Assembly: GCA_900321145.1 (NCBI GenBank)
Contig: ONVB01000052.1
Span: 1 to 10,175, forward strand
Length of the DNA stretch: 10,175 nt
Source: an uncultured Eubacteriales bacterium
Lineage (GTDB): Bacteria > Bacillota > Clostridia > Lachnospirales > Lachnospiraceae
Direction of reading: 5' to 3'
The notes under the pieces are model-generated. The model did not search any database. It saw only the letters and a list, made by a program, of their open reading frames with translations, and was not told the origin of the DNA. Position 1 is the first letter of the stretch. Every line of letters starts with the position of its first letter. Below, piece after piece: positions 1 through 7,032 of the stretch. Position numbers and translations under genes: made by a program.

Positions 1-1476
1 ACCATAAATTCGCTGTATGAAGCAGCGGAGAGTGAAGAGGGGAAATCGGATTCATCCAAGCTTAAGATCAGCATGGAAACGGTCAGAAGAAGCTACGAGG
101 CGGTCGGAACCACTGTCAGGGGAGATATGGGAGACTCCATAACGAAGGCATTTGCAAATGTTGATGACATCTTAAAGGACCTTGGCTTTGATGCCGATTA
201 CGAGCATCAAAGAGCTGTAAGAATACTCGGATACAACAGCATAGAGATAAACCGTGACAACATAGAGGGCGTGATGGATTATGACAGGCAGGTAAATGAG
301 CTGATCGATACATTTTATCCCGAGGCGGTACTCGGCATGATCAAGGATGATATCAATCCGATGGATGCGGAGATATCCGAGCTTGTCGAACGTATTAGAC
401 AAAGAAACTATAATGAGGGCGTGAGCGAGGCTGAGGACTTCGCAACTTATCTTGTGGATATGGAAAAGAGCGGACGGGTTACGCAGGAGGAAAGAGACAG
501 CTATGTAGGCGTATTCCGTATGATGAACAAGCTCAAAAAATCAGGCGACCGTGAGGCGGGCTGGCTCTTTGCAAACGGCAGCAGACTGACCGTGAGAAAT
601 CTTCTTGCGGCTGCAAGAAGCAGGCAGGCAAGGGGACTTGACGTAAATGTGGATGAGGACTTCGGCATGCTTGAAGAGCTTAACTCAGGCGGGACAAGGA
701 TCGATGATCAGATAGAGCGAGCTTTCAGCGATACGCTTATCGGTGATATGGCATCGGAGCTTCTTTCAACCGACGGTGAGTCCAATCTCTATGAGCTTGC
801 GAAACAGCTTGTGGCGAAGATGAAGCTCGGCGAGGAGATGGAGAAAGAGAAGCTTGCCGACGAGGATGCCGAGAGGATATCGAGGTCTCTTATGGGGCTT
901 GACGAGGGCCTTGATATAGGCGAGCTTATCGCAAAGCTTGACGAGAAGGGCAGTCTTCGCGAGGCCTACGGTACCATGAAGCAGCAGCTCACCGGGCTTA
1001 TGTACGAAGGTGCAAGGAATGCGGTGTATGATATAGCGGATCTTCGCACGATGAAGACGGTACAGGCCGGCTTTACGGTTCTTTCACAGGAGGCAAGACA
1101 GGGCAGATACCGCATCCCGGTCGGTGAAGGTGAGAACCTTAAGATCATGAACCTTATGGTGAAGCACGAGGGTGCGGATATGGGCGGAATAAGCATAAGC
1201 ATCAGGGGCGAGAGAATGGGACTTGTGGAAGCAAGGCTTTCAGTGAGTGTCGAGAGAGAAGTGTCCGGATTTATCACAGCTTCGACCGCCGAGGGCAACG
1301 AGGCTTTAGCTGTAGCTTCGGGCAACGCTGAAGCGGCGCTTTCAAAGGAAGGCTTCAGCTCGTCAATCTCCTTCGGAAGACTCGAATCCGAGCCGGCAGC
1401 ATCTGCCGCATCGCTTGCGGAGTCATACGCCGCCGCAAGGTCCTTTGTGGAGTGGCTTGCGGGCGTTATAGAATAA
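1..1476 (+). CDS. DUF6240-like protein with FliK-like C-terminus, 5' partial
   Basis: The reading frame is open from base 1, so the protein begins before the window. The first internal Met is at 73, but 24 in-frame codons precede it and no ribosome binding site supports a start there. About 491 residues are visible. They are mostly charged and helical, with no signal peptide or membrane segment. Numbering from Met73, residues 48-110 carry a segment (RAVRILGYNSIEI, then INPMDAEISELVERIRQRNY) that I associate with DUF6240 proteins of Lachnospiraceae; this is from memory, without a search. Residues ~355-437 form a β-rich C-terminal unit with the pattern ISISIRGERMGLVEARLSV, then EGNEAL and a final helix and strand. 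It resembles the C-terminal domain of flagellar hook-length control protein FliK (LGxVEVxLxV pattern). The last ~28 residues are Ala/Ser-rich. A role in flagellar export or hook assembly is inference, supported by flagellin and FliS 7 kb downstream. Confidence 0.7.
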   Translation, partial: TINSLYEAAESEEGKSDSSKLKISMETVRRSYEAVGTTVRGDMGDSITKAFANVDDILKDLGFDADYEHQRAVRILGYNSIEINRDNIEGVMDYDRQVNELIDTFYPEAVLGMIKDDINPMDAEISELVERIRQRNYNEGVSEAEDFATYLVDMEKSGRVTQEERDSYVGVFRMMNKLKKSGDREAGWLFANGSRLTVRNLLAAARSRQARGLDVNVDEDFGMLEELNSGGTRIDDQIERAFSDTLIGDMASELLSTDGESNLYELAKQLVAKMKLGEEMEKEKLADEDAERISRSLMGLDEGLDIGELIAKLDEKGSLREAYGTMKQQLTGLMYEGARNAVYDIADLRTMKTVQAGFTVLSQEARQGRYRIPVGEGENLKIMNLMVKHEGADMGGISISIRGERMGLVEARLSVSVEREVSGFITASTAEGNEALAVASGNAEAALSKEGFSSSISFGRLESEPAASAASLAESYAAARSFVEWLAGVIE

Positions 1477-1483
1477 GAGAATG

Positions 1484-1524
1484 AAAAAAAGACCGGAAAT
1501 ATCGTGAAATCCGGTCTTTTTTTT
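1484..1524 (+). terminator. Intrinsic terminator after the DUF6240-like gene
   Basis: GACCGGA (1491-1497) pairs perfectly with TCCGGTC (1510-1516) around a 12-base loop. The stem is followed by eight T (1517-1524) and preceded by seven A (1484-1490), which can lengthen the stem to 14 bp. It starts 8 bases after the stop codon and separates the first gene from the following unit. The A tract makes it potentially bidirectional, but no gene on the minus strand would use it. Confidence 0.93.
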
Positions 1525-1527
1525 GTG

Positions 1528-1556
1528 TTGTTTCTGTGACTCGGATTATATATAAT
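1528..1556 (+). promoter_or_regulatory. σA-type promoter for the GNAT-like/unknown gene pair
   Basis: TTGTTT (1528-1533, half a consensus -35) and a perfect TATAAT -10 (1551-1556) are separated by 17 bases, directly after the terminator T tract. Transcription would begin near 1562-1564 and give a leader of about 90 bases before the start codon at 1653. Confidence 0.7.
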
Positions 1557-1638
1557 CAGAAATCATAGACGAAGGATCTTTCGGCAGTGCGATAGTGTCA
1601 AAGCCGTTATTGTTACACGATCATGCCATTACACATTT

Positions 1639-1645
1639 TAGGAGG
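1639..1645 (+). promoter_or_regulatory. Ribosome binding site fixing the GNAT-like start
   Basis: TAGGAGG ends 7 bases before ATG 1653. The earlier in-frame ATG at 1623 lies upstream of this site and has no Shine-Dalgarno sequence of its own, so 1653 is the start. Confidence 0.9.
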
Positions 1646-1652
1646 ATTGCAT

Positions 1653-2486
1653 ATGTACGATATCAGACTTGTAACCGATGATGTTAAGCTTTACAAAGGC
1701 TATATCTCTCCGGATATATATGCCGGCTTTTCAAATATGAGTAATCGTTTTTTGCTTGCGGGATTCGATGAAGGAAAAGCTGTCGGGATATGTGTCTTTG
1801 ATGCGGCGCCCGTTACCGGGATAGTCGATGTAGGCATAACCGCGGATTGTAAGAACAGAAATAAGTTGAGAAGAGGGTTTATTCGCACCATGCTCGGGAT
1901 ATGCGAAAACCTTCATGCAAAGGTGCTGACGCTTAGCCTGTATGATGATGACGATTTTTCGGAGTGGGAAAAGGTGCTTGAAGAGTATCGCTTCGAGATG
2001 GATGAGGAGACTAAGTTTTACAGGTTTAAGATTGACAGCATCTATGAAAATCCCAGGTTTATGAAACTGAAAAAAAATCGTAATGCGGTTTTGCTTGAAA
2101 AGGCCGGCGCAGATCAGATCAGGGAAATCGATTCGTTTTTAAAGGAAAGCGGAATGTTTGCCGGTCTTACGGATGAGAGGATAAGAAAGGATCTTTCATC
2201 CGTATACATAGAAAAGGATAAGATAGAGGGTGTGCTTTTGATAAGTGACATCCCGGACGGTATCTGCGTGGAATATGTATATGTATCGGACCGTGATTCT
2301 CAGATGCTCGCGGCCATGGTCGGTAAAACGGTAAATGCGATCGCAAATGACAGGAATCTCACCGAGACTGCCGTGGGAGAGCTGGCATGTGTCAATAAGT
2401 CATCCGTCAAGCTGTTTCTGAAGCTGTTTCCCGAATATGAGAAGCTTGGCGAACAGAGAACGTATTTTACGGCTATAGAGATGTAG
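1653..2486 (+). CDS. Tandem GNAT-like acetyltransferase family protein, degenerate
   Basis: This is a 277-residue protein, started at 1653 because of the strong ribosome binding site at 1639-1645. It appears to be built from two GNAT-like halves. Residues ~1-130 show the strand order of a GNAT N-terminal part (FLLAGFDEGKAVGICVFDA, then GIVDVGITADCKNRNKLRRG). Residues ~145-277 repeat the plan (IEGVLLISDIPDGICVEYVYVSDRD, ending in a helix and the strand QRTYFTAIEM). GNAT enzymes normally transfer an acetyl group from acetyl-CoA and bind the CoA pyrophosphate with an R/Q-x-x-G-x-G/A loop. Neither half shows an intact loop: the expected places read NRNKLRRGF and DSQMLAAMV. It may bind CoA weakly, act on an unknown substrate, or be non-catalytic. 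The next gene starts 16 bases downstream, so the two are very likely co-transcribed. Family placement is by fold pattern only. Confidence 0.65.
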   Translation: MYDIRLVTDDVKLYKGYISPDIYAGFSNMSNRFLLAGFDEGKAVGICVFDAAPVTGIVDVGITADCKNRNKLRRGFIRTMLGICENLHAKVLTLSLYDDDDFSEWEKVLEEYRFEMDEETKFYRFKIDSIYENPRFMKLKKNRNAVLLEKAGADQIREIDSFLKESGMFAGLTDERIRKDLSSVYIEKDKIEGVLLISDIPDGICVEYVYVSDRDSQMLAAMVGKTVNAIANDRNLTETAVGELACVNKSSVKLFLKLFPEYEKLGEQRTYFTAIEM

Positions 2487-2502
2487 GAAAGGGGTATATA
2501 TT

Positions 2503-3816
2503 ATGTGTATGGAATTCGAAGATAAGCTGAAGAAGGATTTTGAGAATAAGGTATTAGATGTTAACGAAACTGAGACATATTATCGGGCGAGAGCCATGAA
2601 GGTCGGAGTTGAGGAGCTGCGCTCGCTGGCCGTACAGCAAGAACCTTTGGATCAGGATACGGTCAGAAACAAATATGATATGGAAAGGCTCGTGAAGAAT
2701 GCAAAAAAAATAAAGTTAGACTATGATTCAAGCAGATTCAGTCTGGACGAAGTTACAAAGGCTGCTGCTTTTCTGACCAGGATAAAGGAATATGGTTACA
2801 GCTCCGAACTGGATGTGATCGATAATCCGATCCTCTATAAGAAAGTTGCGGATGAAAAAGATCCGTCGAAGACCAAACTCAAGAAAAGGGGATATTTCGA
2901 AAAAAAGAGCATAAAAAAGTCTGCCAAAAAGTTCAGGACAAAGTATAAGGAATTCCATGCCGCCAGGGTGGCCGATGAGTTGAAGAGGTATAAGGATAAG
3001 GATATATATGATATCGGAGAAGATGTATCATATGATGCACAGATAAAGTTCACCAGGGAGGATATAGATAAAGTCAGGAAAAAGGATGTGCTCAAGGTAA
3101 ACCCGGACGATCCGGTTTCCCGATATGTGCTGGGACTTCCCGCAGAAAAGAAGGATACTGCGAAGGAAATATCCGAGAAGCAAAGAATAGACAAGCTGTA
3201 TGAGGATTTCGGGGAACTGCAGGGGTTGATGAATACGGATATTTTCAAGAAGCACCTTGTGATGCATCCCTCGGTTATGTCTGCCTATGCGAGAAAAGCG
3301 GTGTTTACTCCCGGCTTGTATGTGGGCGTGGGTGATCTATACGTAGCTATCAATAGTTTTGCGAAGTGGCTTGCCGATCCGGCAGCTTACGGCTTTGTTG
3401 AGTCGGATGACCCGGAGGCAAACGGAGGGCTTAATACAGCCAGGCTTAAAACACTTGAACATCTGATTAAGCAGGTCTTAACGCTTTCGTCCATGGCCCG
3501 GCAGGCGGAGGAATACAAGGGCTTTGTAAACGGGCTCTTGACAGATGGCGATTCATTTGGAGTAACCGAGGGTGAAACAAAAGAGACCGTAAAGCCTCAT
3601 ACCAGAAAAGCAGCGGAAAAAGCCAAACGTGTAACCGCTGAGCTTGCCACACGTTCAGGTGCGGCTATGAGGGGGCTTATCGATATGCACAAGGATATAC
3701 TCAGGTGCACCGGTTATCTCGGCAGTGACAAGAAAAATAAGAACAATATAGATTCACTCCCGTCATTTAAGGATTATTTCGGGAAAGTGGAGGAGTATGT
3801 CAAGTTTGACGACTGA
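2503..3816 (+). CDS. Unrecognised lysine-rich helical protein
   Basis: I do not recognise this 437-residue protein. An AGGAAAGGGG tract (2485-2494) precedes ATG 2503; ATG 2509 is two codons later and equally possible. The N-terminal ~115 residues are acidic and helical. Residues ~121-165 are very basic (KTKLKKRGYFEKKSIKKSAKK), which suggests binding to nucleic acid or an acidic partner. Residues ~170-235 are a charged helical linker. A more hydrophobic segment at ~250-300 (HPSVMSAYARKAVFTPGLYVG, INSFAKWLADPAAYGF) looks like a folded core, followed by helices at ~310-345 and ~365-405. There is no signal peptide, membrane segment or known catalytic motif, so it is probably cytoplasmic. It has only two cysteines (C2, C402). 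It shares a transcript with the GNAT-like gene, so a joint function such as enzyme and target is conceivable, but this is unproven. The stop codon is followed at once by adjacent 8- and 6-base palindromes. Confidence 0.8.
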   Translation: MCMEFEDKLKKDFENKVLDVNETETYYRARAMKVGVEELRSLAVQQEPLDQDTVRNKYDMERLVKNAKKIKLDYDSSRFSLDEVTKAAAFLTRIKEYGYSSELDVIDNPILYKKVADEKDPSKTKLKKRGYFEKKSIKKSAKKFRTKYKEFHAARVADELKRYKDKDIYDIGEDVSYDAQIKFTREDIDKVRKKDVLKVNPDDPVSRYVLGLPAEKKDTAKEISEKQRIDKLYEDFGELQGLMNTDIFKKHLVMHPSVMSAYARKAVFTPGLYVGVGDLYVAINSFAKWLADPAAYGFVESDDPEANGGLNTARLKTLEHLIKQVLTLSSMARQAEEYKGFVNGLLTDGDSFGVTEGETKETVKPHTRKAAEKAKRVTAELATRSGAAMRGLIDMHKDILRCTGYLGSDKKNKNNIDSLPSFKDYFGKVEEYVKFDD

Positions 3817-3868
3817 GCGGCCGCAGATCTAAGGGTGCGGAACACACAGCATTAACGAAGGGAAAACT

Positions 3869-4519
3869 ATGCCGGTATATCTGCTATCAAAAGAGAATAA
3901 TATATTTCCGGAGCCTTTCATGGGTGAGCCTGACGGGCTTCTTGCAATAGGAGGAGACTTAAGTGTTGAGCGTCTGACCGAAGCGTACCGACACAGCATC
4001 TTTCCGTGGTACAGCGAGGGTGATCCGATACTGTGGTGGAGTCCGCCGGAACGCTTTATCATAAAGCCGGAGGATATACATATATCGCATTCCATGAAGA
4101 AGTTCTTCAAGAAGCACGATGTCCGATTTGAGCTTAACAGGGACTTTTCGGATACGATCCACAACTGCCGCATGATACATCAGCCTCAGGGCGAGTGGAT
4201 CACGGACGATATGGAGCGGGCCTATATTGCTTTGTATAAAGCAGGCTTTGCTACAGGCGTTGAAGCTTTCTTCGACGGAGAACTTGCCGGGGGACTGTAC
4301 GGAGTGAACATCGGGCGGTGCTTCTTCGGTGAGAGCATGTTTACCGTAAAGGAGAACGGCTCGAAGGCGGCCCTGATACTGCTTGCACAGTATCTTAACG
4401 AACGTGATTATATAATGATCGACTGCCAGTTCCACACGGACCATCTCGAGAGCATGGGCGGCATTACGGTCAGCAGAAGCAAATATCTGGAGTTGCTTAA
4501 CAGGGGAATATACAGTTGA
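3869..4519 (+). CDS. aat: Leucyl/phenylalanyl-tRNA-protein transferase
   Basis: Aat (EC 2.3.2.6) transfers Leu or Phe from aminoacyl-tRNA to the N-terminal Lys or Arg of proteins in the cytoplasm, creating N-degrons that ClpS delivers to ClpAP or ClpCP. The 216 residues match the usual bacterial length. Family motifs occur in order: PDGLLAIGGDLSVERLTEAY (21-40), FPWYSEGDPILWWSP (45-59), GEWITDDMERAY (108-119), GGLYGVNIGRCFFGESMF (141-158) and IDCQFHTDHLESMGG (184-198). Asp185 and Gln187 in IDCQ correspond to the catalytic Asp/Gln pair of the E. coli enzyme. One deviation is GFATGVE (126-132), where many homologues have GxAHSVE. Ribosome binding site GAAGGGA precedes ATG 3869. The gap to the upstream gene is 52 bases with no terminator, so read-through is possible; a weak TTGACG/TCTAAG pair (3806-3833, 16-base spacing) could add transcription. 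Confidence 0.95.
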   Translation: MPVYLLSKENNIFPEPFMGEPDGLLAIGGDLSVERLTEAYRHSIFPWYSEGDPILWWSPPERFIIKPEDIHISHSMKKFFKKHDVRFELNRDFSDTIHNCRMIHQPQGEWITDDMERAYIALYKAGFATGVEAFFDGELAGGLYGVNIGRCFFGESMFTVKENGSKAALILLAQYLNERDYIMIDCQFHTDHLESMGGITVSRSKYLELLNRGIYS

Positions 4520-4544
4520 CACATGGCTTTGAATAAGGCATTAT
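4516..4544 (+). promoter_or_regulatory. σA-type promoter for iorA-iorB-paaK
   Basis: A perfect -35 TTGACA (4516-4521) and CATTAT (4539-4544, 4 of 6 matches to the -10 consensus) are separated by 17 bases. The aat stop codon TGA (4517-4519) lies inside the -35 box. Transcription would start near 4551 and leave a short AT-rich leader of about 30 bases before the iorA start. Confidence 0.65.
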
Positions 4545-4580
4545 GAAGAATTGAAAAATAGTTTTTCGGAGTGAATAAAA

Positions 4581-6398
4581 ATGCATAAAGAATTCTTAAT
4601 GGGAAACGAGGCGATAGCCTTAGGTGCTTTGGCTGCGGGGGTGAACCTTGTGGCGGGTTATCCGGGGACTCCGTCCACGGAGGTGCTTGAGACTGTAGCG
4701 AAAAGAAAGACGGGCGCTACCTACGTGGAGTGGTCCGTAAATGAAAAGCAGGCGATGGAGGTAGCCGCAGGTGCTTCATATGCCGGAGCAAGGACGATGG
4801 TGACCATGAAGCAGGTCGGCTTAAATGTGGCTGCAGATCCGCTGATGAGCCTTGAGTATGTGGGAGTAAAGGGCGGCATGGTTGTCCTTGTGGCAGACGA
4901 CCCGGGTCCTATATCATCGCAGACGGAGCAGGACACGAGAACCTTCGCCATGTTCTCGAAGCTGCCGTGCTTTGATCCGTCCACGGCTGCGGAGGCGTAC
5001 AGGATGGTGCAGGATGCTTTCGAACTGTCCGAGGAGCTTAAAACCCCGGTGTTCTTAAGACCGACCACGAGGGTGTGTCACGGCTACGCGTCCGTAGAGG
5101 TTAAGGACGAGAGTGAGTATAGGGAGAACCGGCCCGATGGCTTTATAAAGGATTCGAAGCGCTGGGTTATCTTCCCGAAGCTTTCGTATAAGGCACATAT
5201 TGATATAGAGGAAAGAAATGCTAAGCTTGCCGATACATTTTCGGATTATGAGCTTAACAGGATAAGCCCGGCGGGAGAAGGCATGCCGGAGAATATAGGA
5301 ATAGCGGCATCGGGCATAAGCGCGGCTTATGTGAGCGAGGTGCTAAAGAAGACAGGAGCGGTTAAGTTCTTCAAGGTGTCAACACCGCATCCTTTCCCGG
5401 ACAGACTTGCGAAGGAATTCCTTACGGGGCTTGACAAGGTGCTCGTGTGTGAAGAGCTTGATCCCTATGTGGAGCGTGAGCTTGTCCGCGTGTGCGGCAA
5501 ATATGGCATAAAGGTCGAGATAACAGGAAAGCTTACACATGATATGGCCGTTTCCGGCGAGAACACGAGAGACAGTGTTTTCTCTGCGGTATGCAGGCTG
5601 CTCGGCAAGGAAAATATGGCTGCGGATATACGCTGCATAGATGATGCACCGGTGCTTCCGGTCAGACCTCCGGTCCTTTGCGCGGGCTGTCCGCACAGGG
5701 CAAGCTTCTATGCGGTCAAGCAGGCTATGAAGGGCAGAAAGACCATATTCTGCGGAGATATAGGCTGTTATACCTTGGGAAATGCCATGCCGCTTGATAT
5801 GGTCGATACCTGCCTGTGCATGGGAGCGGGACTCGGTATAGCGCAGGGTGTGTGGCACACGGAGCCGGATACATCGTGCTTTGCCTTCGTGGGTGATTCG
5901 ACTTTCTTTGCGTCGGCTATCCCCGGGGTTGTAAATGCGATGTATAATCAGGCAAGCTTTACGCTTGTGATACTGGATAATTCCACCACGGCCATGACCG
6001 GCCATCAGCCGCATCCGGGAACGGGTGAGACCATGATGGGCGAGGTGGTCGGGAAGATCGATATAGAGGCAGTATTAAGAGGCATAGGGGTCAAGGTGGT
6101 CGCGACCTGCGATCCGCTTAACCTGACTAACGCAATAGACACCGTAAAGACGGTCGAAGCGGAGCCGGGAGTCAAGGCTGTCATATTCCGATCACCCTGT
6201 ATAGCGAAGTTCAGGTCCGACAAGAAGGATGAGATAGATAAAGATAAATGCATCGGCTGCAAGAAGTGCATCAACGAGATAGGCTGTCCGGCGATTTCGT
6301 TGATCGACGGCAAGGCCGTGATAGACGAGACCCTGTGCAACGGCTGCGGTCTGTGCGAGAGTATATGCCCTGTTTCGGCAATCGGGAGGTGCAAGTGA
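4581..6398 (+). CDS. iorA: Indolepyruvate:ferredoxin oxidoreductase, alpha subunit
   Basis: IorA is the catalytic subunit of indolepyruvate:ferredoxin oxidoreductase (EC 1.2.7.8). The enzyme oxidatively decarboxylates aryl pyruvates from Trp, Phe and Tyr to arylacetyl-CoA and reduces ferredoxin. The 605 residues match the family length. The N-terminal pyrimidine-binding domain has MGNEAIALGALAAG and AGYPGTPSTEVLE (7-37) and the conserved VNEKQAMEVAAGASYAGAR (53-71). The TPP domain carries LCAGCPHR (366-373), GDIGCYTLGNAMP (392-404) and the pyrophosphate/Mg motif GDSTFFAS...LDNSTTAMTG (438-474). Two C-terminal ferredoxin-type sites follow: Cys557/560/563/569 (CxxCxxCx5CP) and Cys586/589/592/596 (CxxCxxCxxxCP). 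These are expected to hold two [4Fe-4S] clusters, the first with an irregular spacing often seen in IorA. GGAGTG at 4568-4573 lies 7 bases before ATG. The stop overlaps the iorB start by one base. The enzyme should be cytoplasmic and oxygen-sensitive. Confidence 0.97.
   Translation: MHKEFLMGNEAIALGALAAGVNLVAGYPGTPSTEVLETVAKRKTGATYVEWSVNEKQAMEVAAGASYAGARTMVTMKQVGLNVAADPLMSLEYVGVKGGMVVLVADDPGPISSQTEQDTRTFAMFSKLPCFDPSTAAEAYRMVQDAFELSEELKTPVFLRPTTRVCHGYASVEVKDESEYRENRPDGFIKDSKRWVIFPKLSYKAHIDIEERNAKLADTFSDYELNRISPAGEGMPENIGIAASGISAAYVSEVLKKTGAVKFFKVSTPHPFPDRLAKEFLTGLDKVLVCEELDPYVERELVRVCGKYGIKVEITGKLTHDMAVSGENTRDSVFSAVCRLLGKENMAADIRCIDDAPVLPVRPPVLCAGCPHRASFYAVKQAMKGRKTIFCGDIGCYTLGNAMPLDMVDTCLCMGAGLGIAQGVWHTEPDTSCFAFVGDSTFFASAIPGVVNAMYNQASFTLVILDNSTTAMTGHQPHPGTGETMMGEVVGKIDIEAVLRGIGVKVVATCDPLNLTNAIDTVKTVEAEPGVKAVIFRSPCIAKFRSDKKDEIDKDKCIGCKKCINEIGCPAISLIDGKAVIDETLCNGCGLCESICPVSAIGRCK
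6384..6390 (+). promoter_or_regulatory. Ribosome binding site for iorB inside the iorA end
   Basis: GGGAGGT lies within the last codons of iorA, 7 bases before ATG 6398. This places the iorB start at the TGATG overlap and indicates translational coupling. An in-frame ATG at 6248 would overlap the iorA cluster region by 150 bases and encode nothing like IorB. Confidence 0.88.
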
Positions 6399-6970
6399 TG
6401 ACTAAGAATATAGTACTGACCGGAGTGGGCGGACAGGGAACCGTGCTCGCCTCCAAGCTTATAGCGGCAGCAGCCATGGCCAAGGGACTTGAAGTAAAAA
6501 GCGCAGAGACGATCGGCATGGCGCAGAGAGGCGGCAGTGTATTCTCGCACCTTCGCATAGGTGACAGTATCGACTGTCCTATGATCGCATACGGGGAAGC
6601 TGACATAATACTTGGCTTCGAACCCGGAGAGACCGTCCGCATGCTTCCGTATCTAAAAAAGGATGGTTTCGTGGTCGTATCCGACCGCGCAGTCACACCT
6701 GTTACCGCATCCCTTACGGGAGGTAATTACGACTCGAAGGCAATGCTCGATTACCTGTCTAACAAAGTAGACAACCTGAAGATAATCGACACAGGCAAGG
6801 CCCTCGATGACCTCGGCTCTGCCAAGGTATTAAATGTATTGCTGCTCGGTGCCGCTATAAGAAGCGGAGAACTCGGGATAACGGAAGATGAGATGCGCGA
6901 GACTATCCGTTCAAAAGTTCCGCCGAAGTTCCTGGAATTAAACATGAAAGCATTTGATTATACCGCGTAA
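6398..6970 (+). CDS. iorB: Indolepyruvate:ferredoxin oxidoreductase, beta subunit
   Basis: IorB is the small partner of IorA; together they oxidise aryl pyruvates to arylacetyl-CoA. The 190 residues match the family. It is a single domain of the pyruvate-ferredoxin oxidoreductase gamma type. The N-terminal strand-loop-helix NIVLTGVGGQGTVLASKL (4-21) is the hallmark glycine-rich motif, and GMAQRGGSVFSHLRIG (40-55) is the second conserved motif. IIDTGKALDDLGSAKVLNVLLLG (130-152) continues the fold. There are no cluster-binding cysteine motifs, as expected, because both Fe-S clusters lie in IorA. The start at 6398 was chosen because homologues begin just before the glycine motif and because of the GGGAGGT site; the codon overlaps the iorA stop as TGATG, which should keep the two subunits in equal amount. 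The paaK gene follows 62 bases downstream with no terminator between. Confidence 0.96.
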   Translation: MTKNIVLTGVGGQGTVLASKLIAAAAMAKGLEVKSAETIGMAQRGGSVFSHLRIGDSIDCPMIAYGEADIILGFEPGETVRMLPYLKKDGFVVVSDRAVTPVTASLTGGNYDSKAMLDYLSNKVDNLKIIDTGKALDDLGSAKVLNVLLLGAAIRSGELGITEDEMRETIRSKVPPKFLELNMKAFDYTA

Positions 6971-7032
6971 GCCGGGAGCCGAGCCGTTTAGTTGGTGTAC
7001 GGCCGGCCTACAGATAATAAAGGAGAGAACAT

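Noticed and set aside
1623..1652. Ten-codon upstream extension of the GNAT-like gene from ATG 1623
   Set aside because: The strong ribosome binding site at 1639-1645 lies inside this extension and is ideally spaced for ATG 1653, while nothing supports 1623.
3959..4522. 187-codon open frame on the minus strand opposite aat
   Set aside because: It is a shadow of aat with no start signal or domain; the aat motifs on the plus strand are unambiguous.
5379..6014. 211-codon open frame on the minus strand opposite iorA
   Set aside because: It lies within iorA, is rich in His, Arg and Cys without any motif, and has no start signals.
6248..6397. Upstream start for iorB at 6248
   Set aside because: It would overlap the iorA Fe-S cluster region by 150 bases and give an Arg-rich stretch unlike any IorB; ATG 6398 has its own ribosome binding site and matches the family N-terminus.
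6983..7003. Hairpin GCCGT/ACGGC between iorB and paaK
   Set aside because: Only 5 bp with an 11-base loop and no T tract; too weak to be called a terminator.
6992..7020. Possible promoter before paaK (TTGGTG and GATAAT)
   Set aside because: The spacing is only 15 bases and transcription would begin on top of the ribosome binding site; expression with iorAB is simpler.
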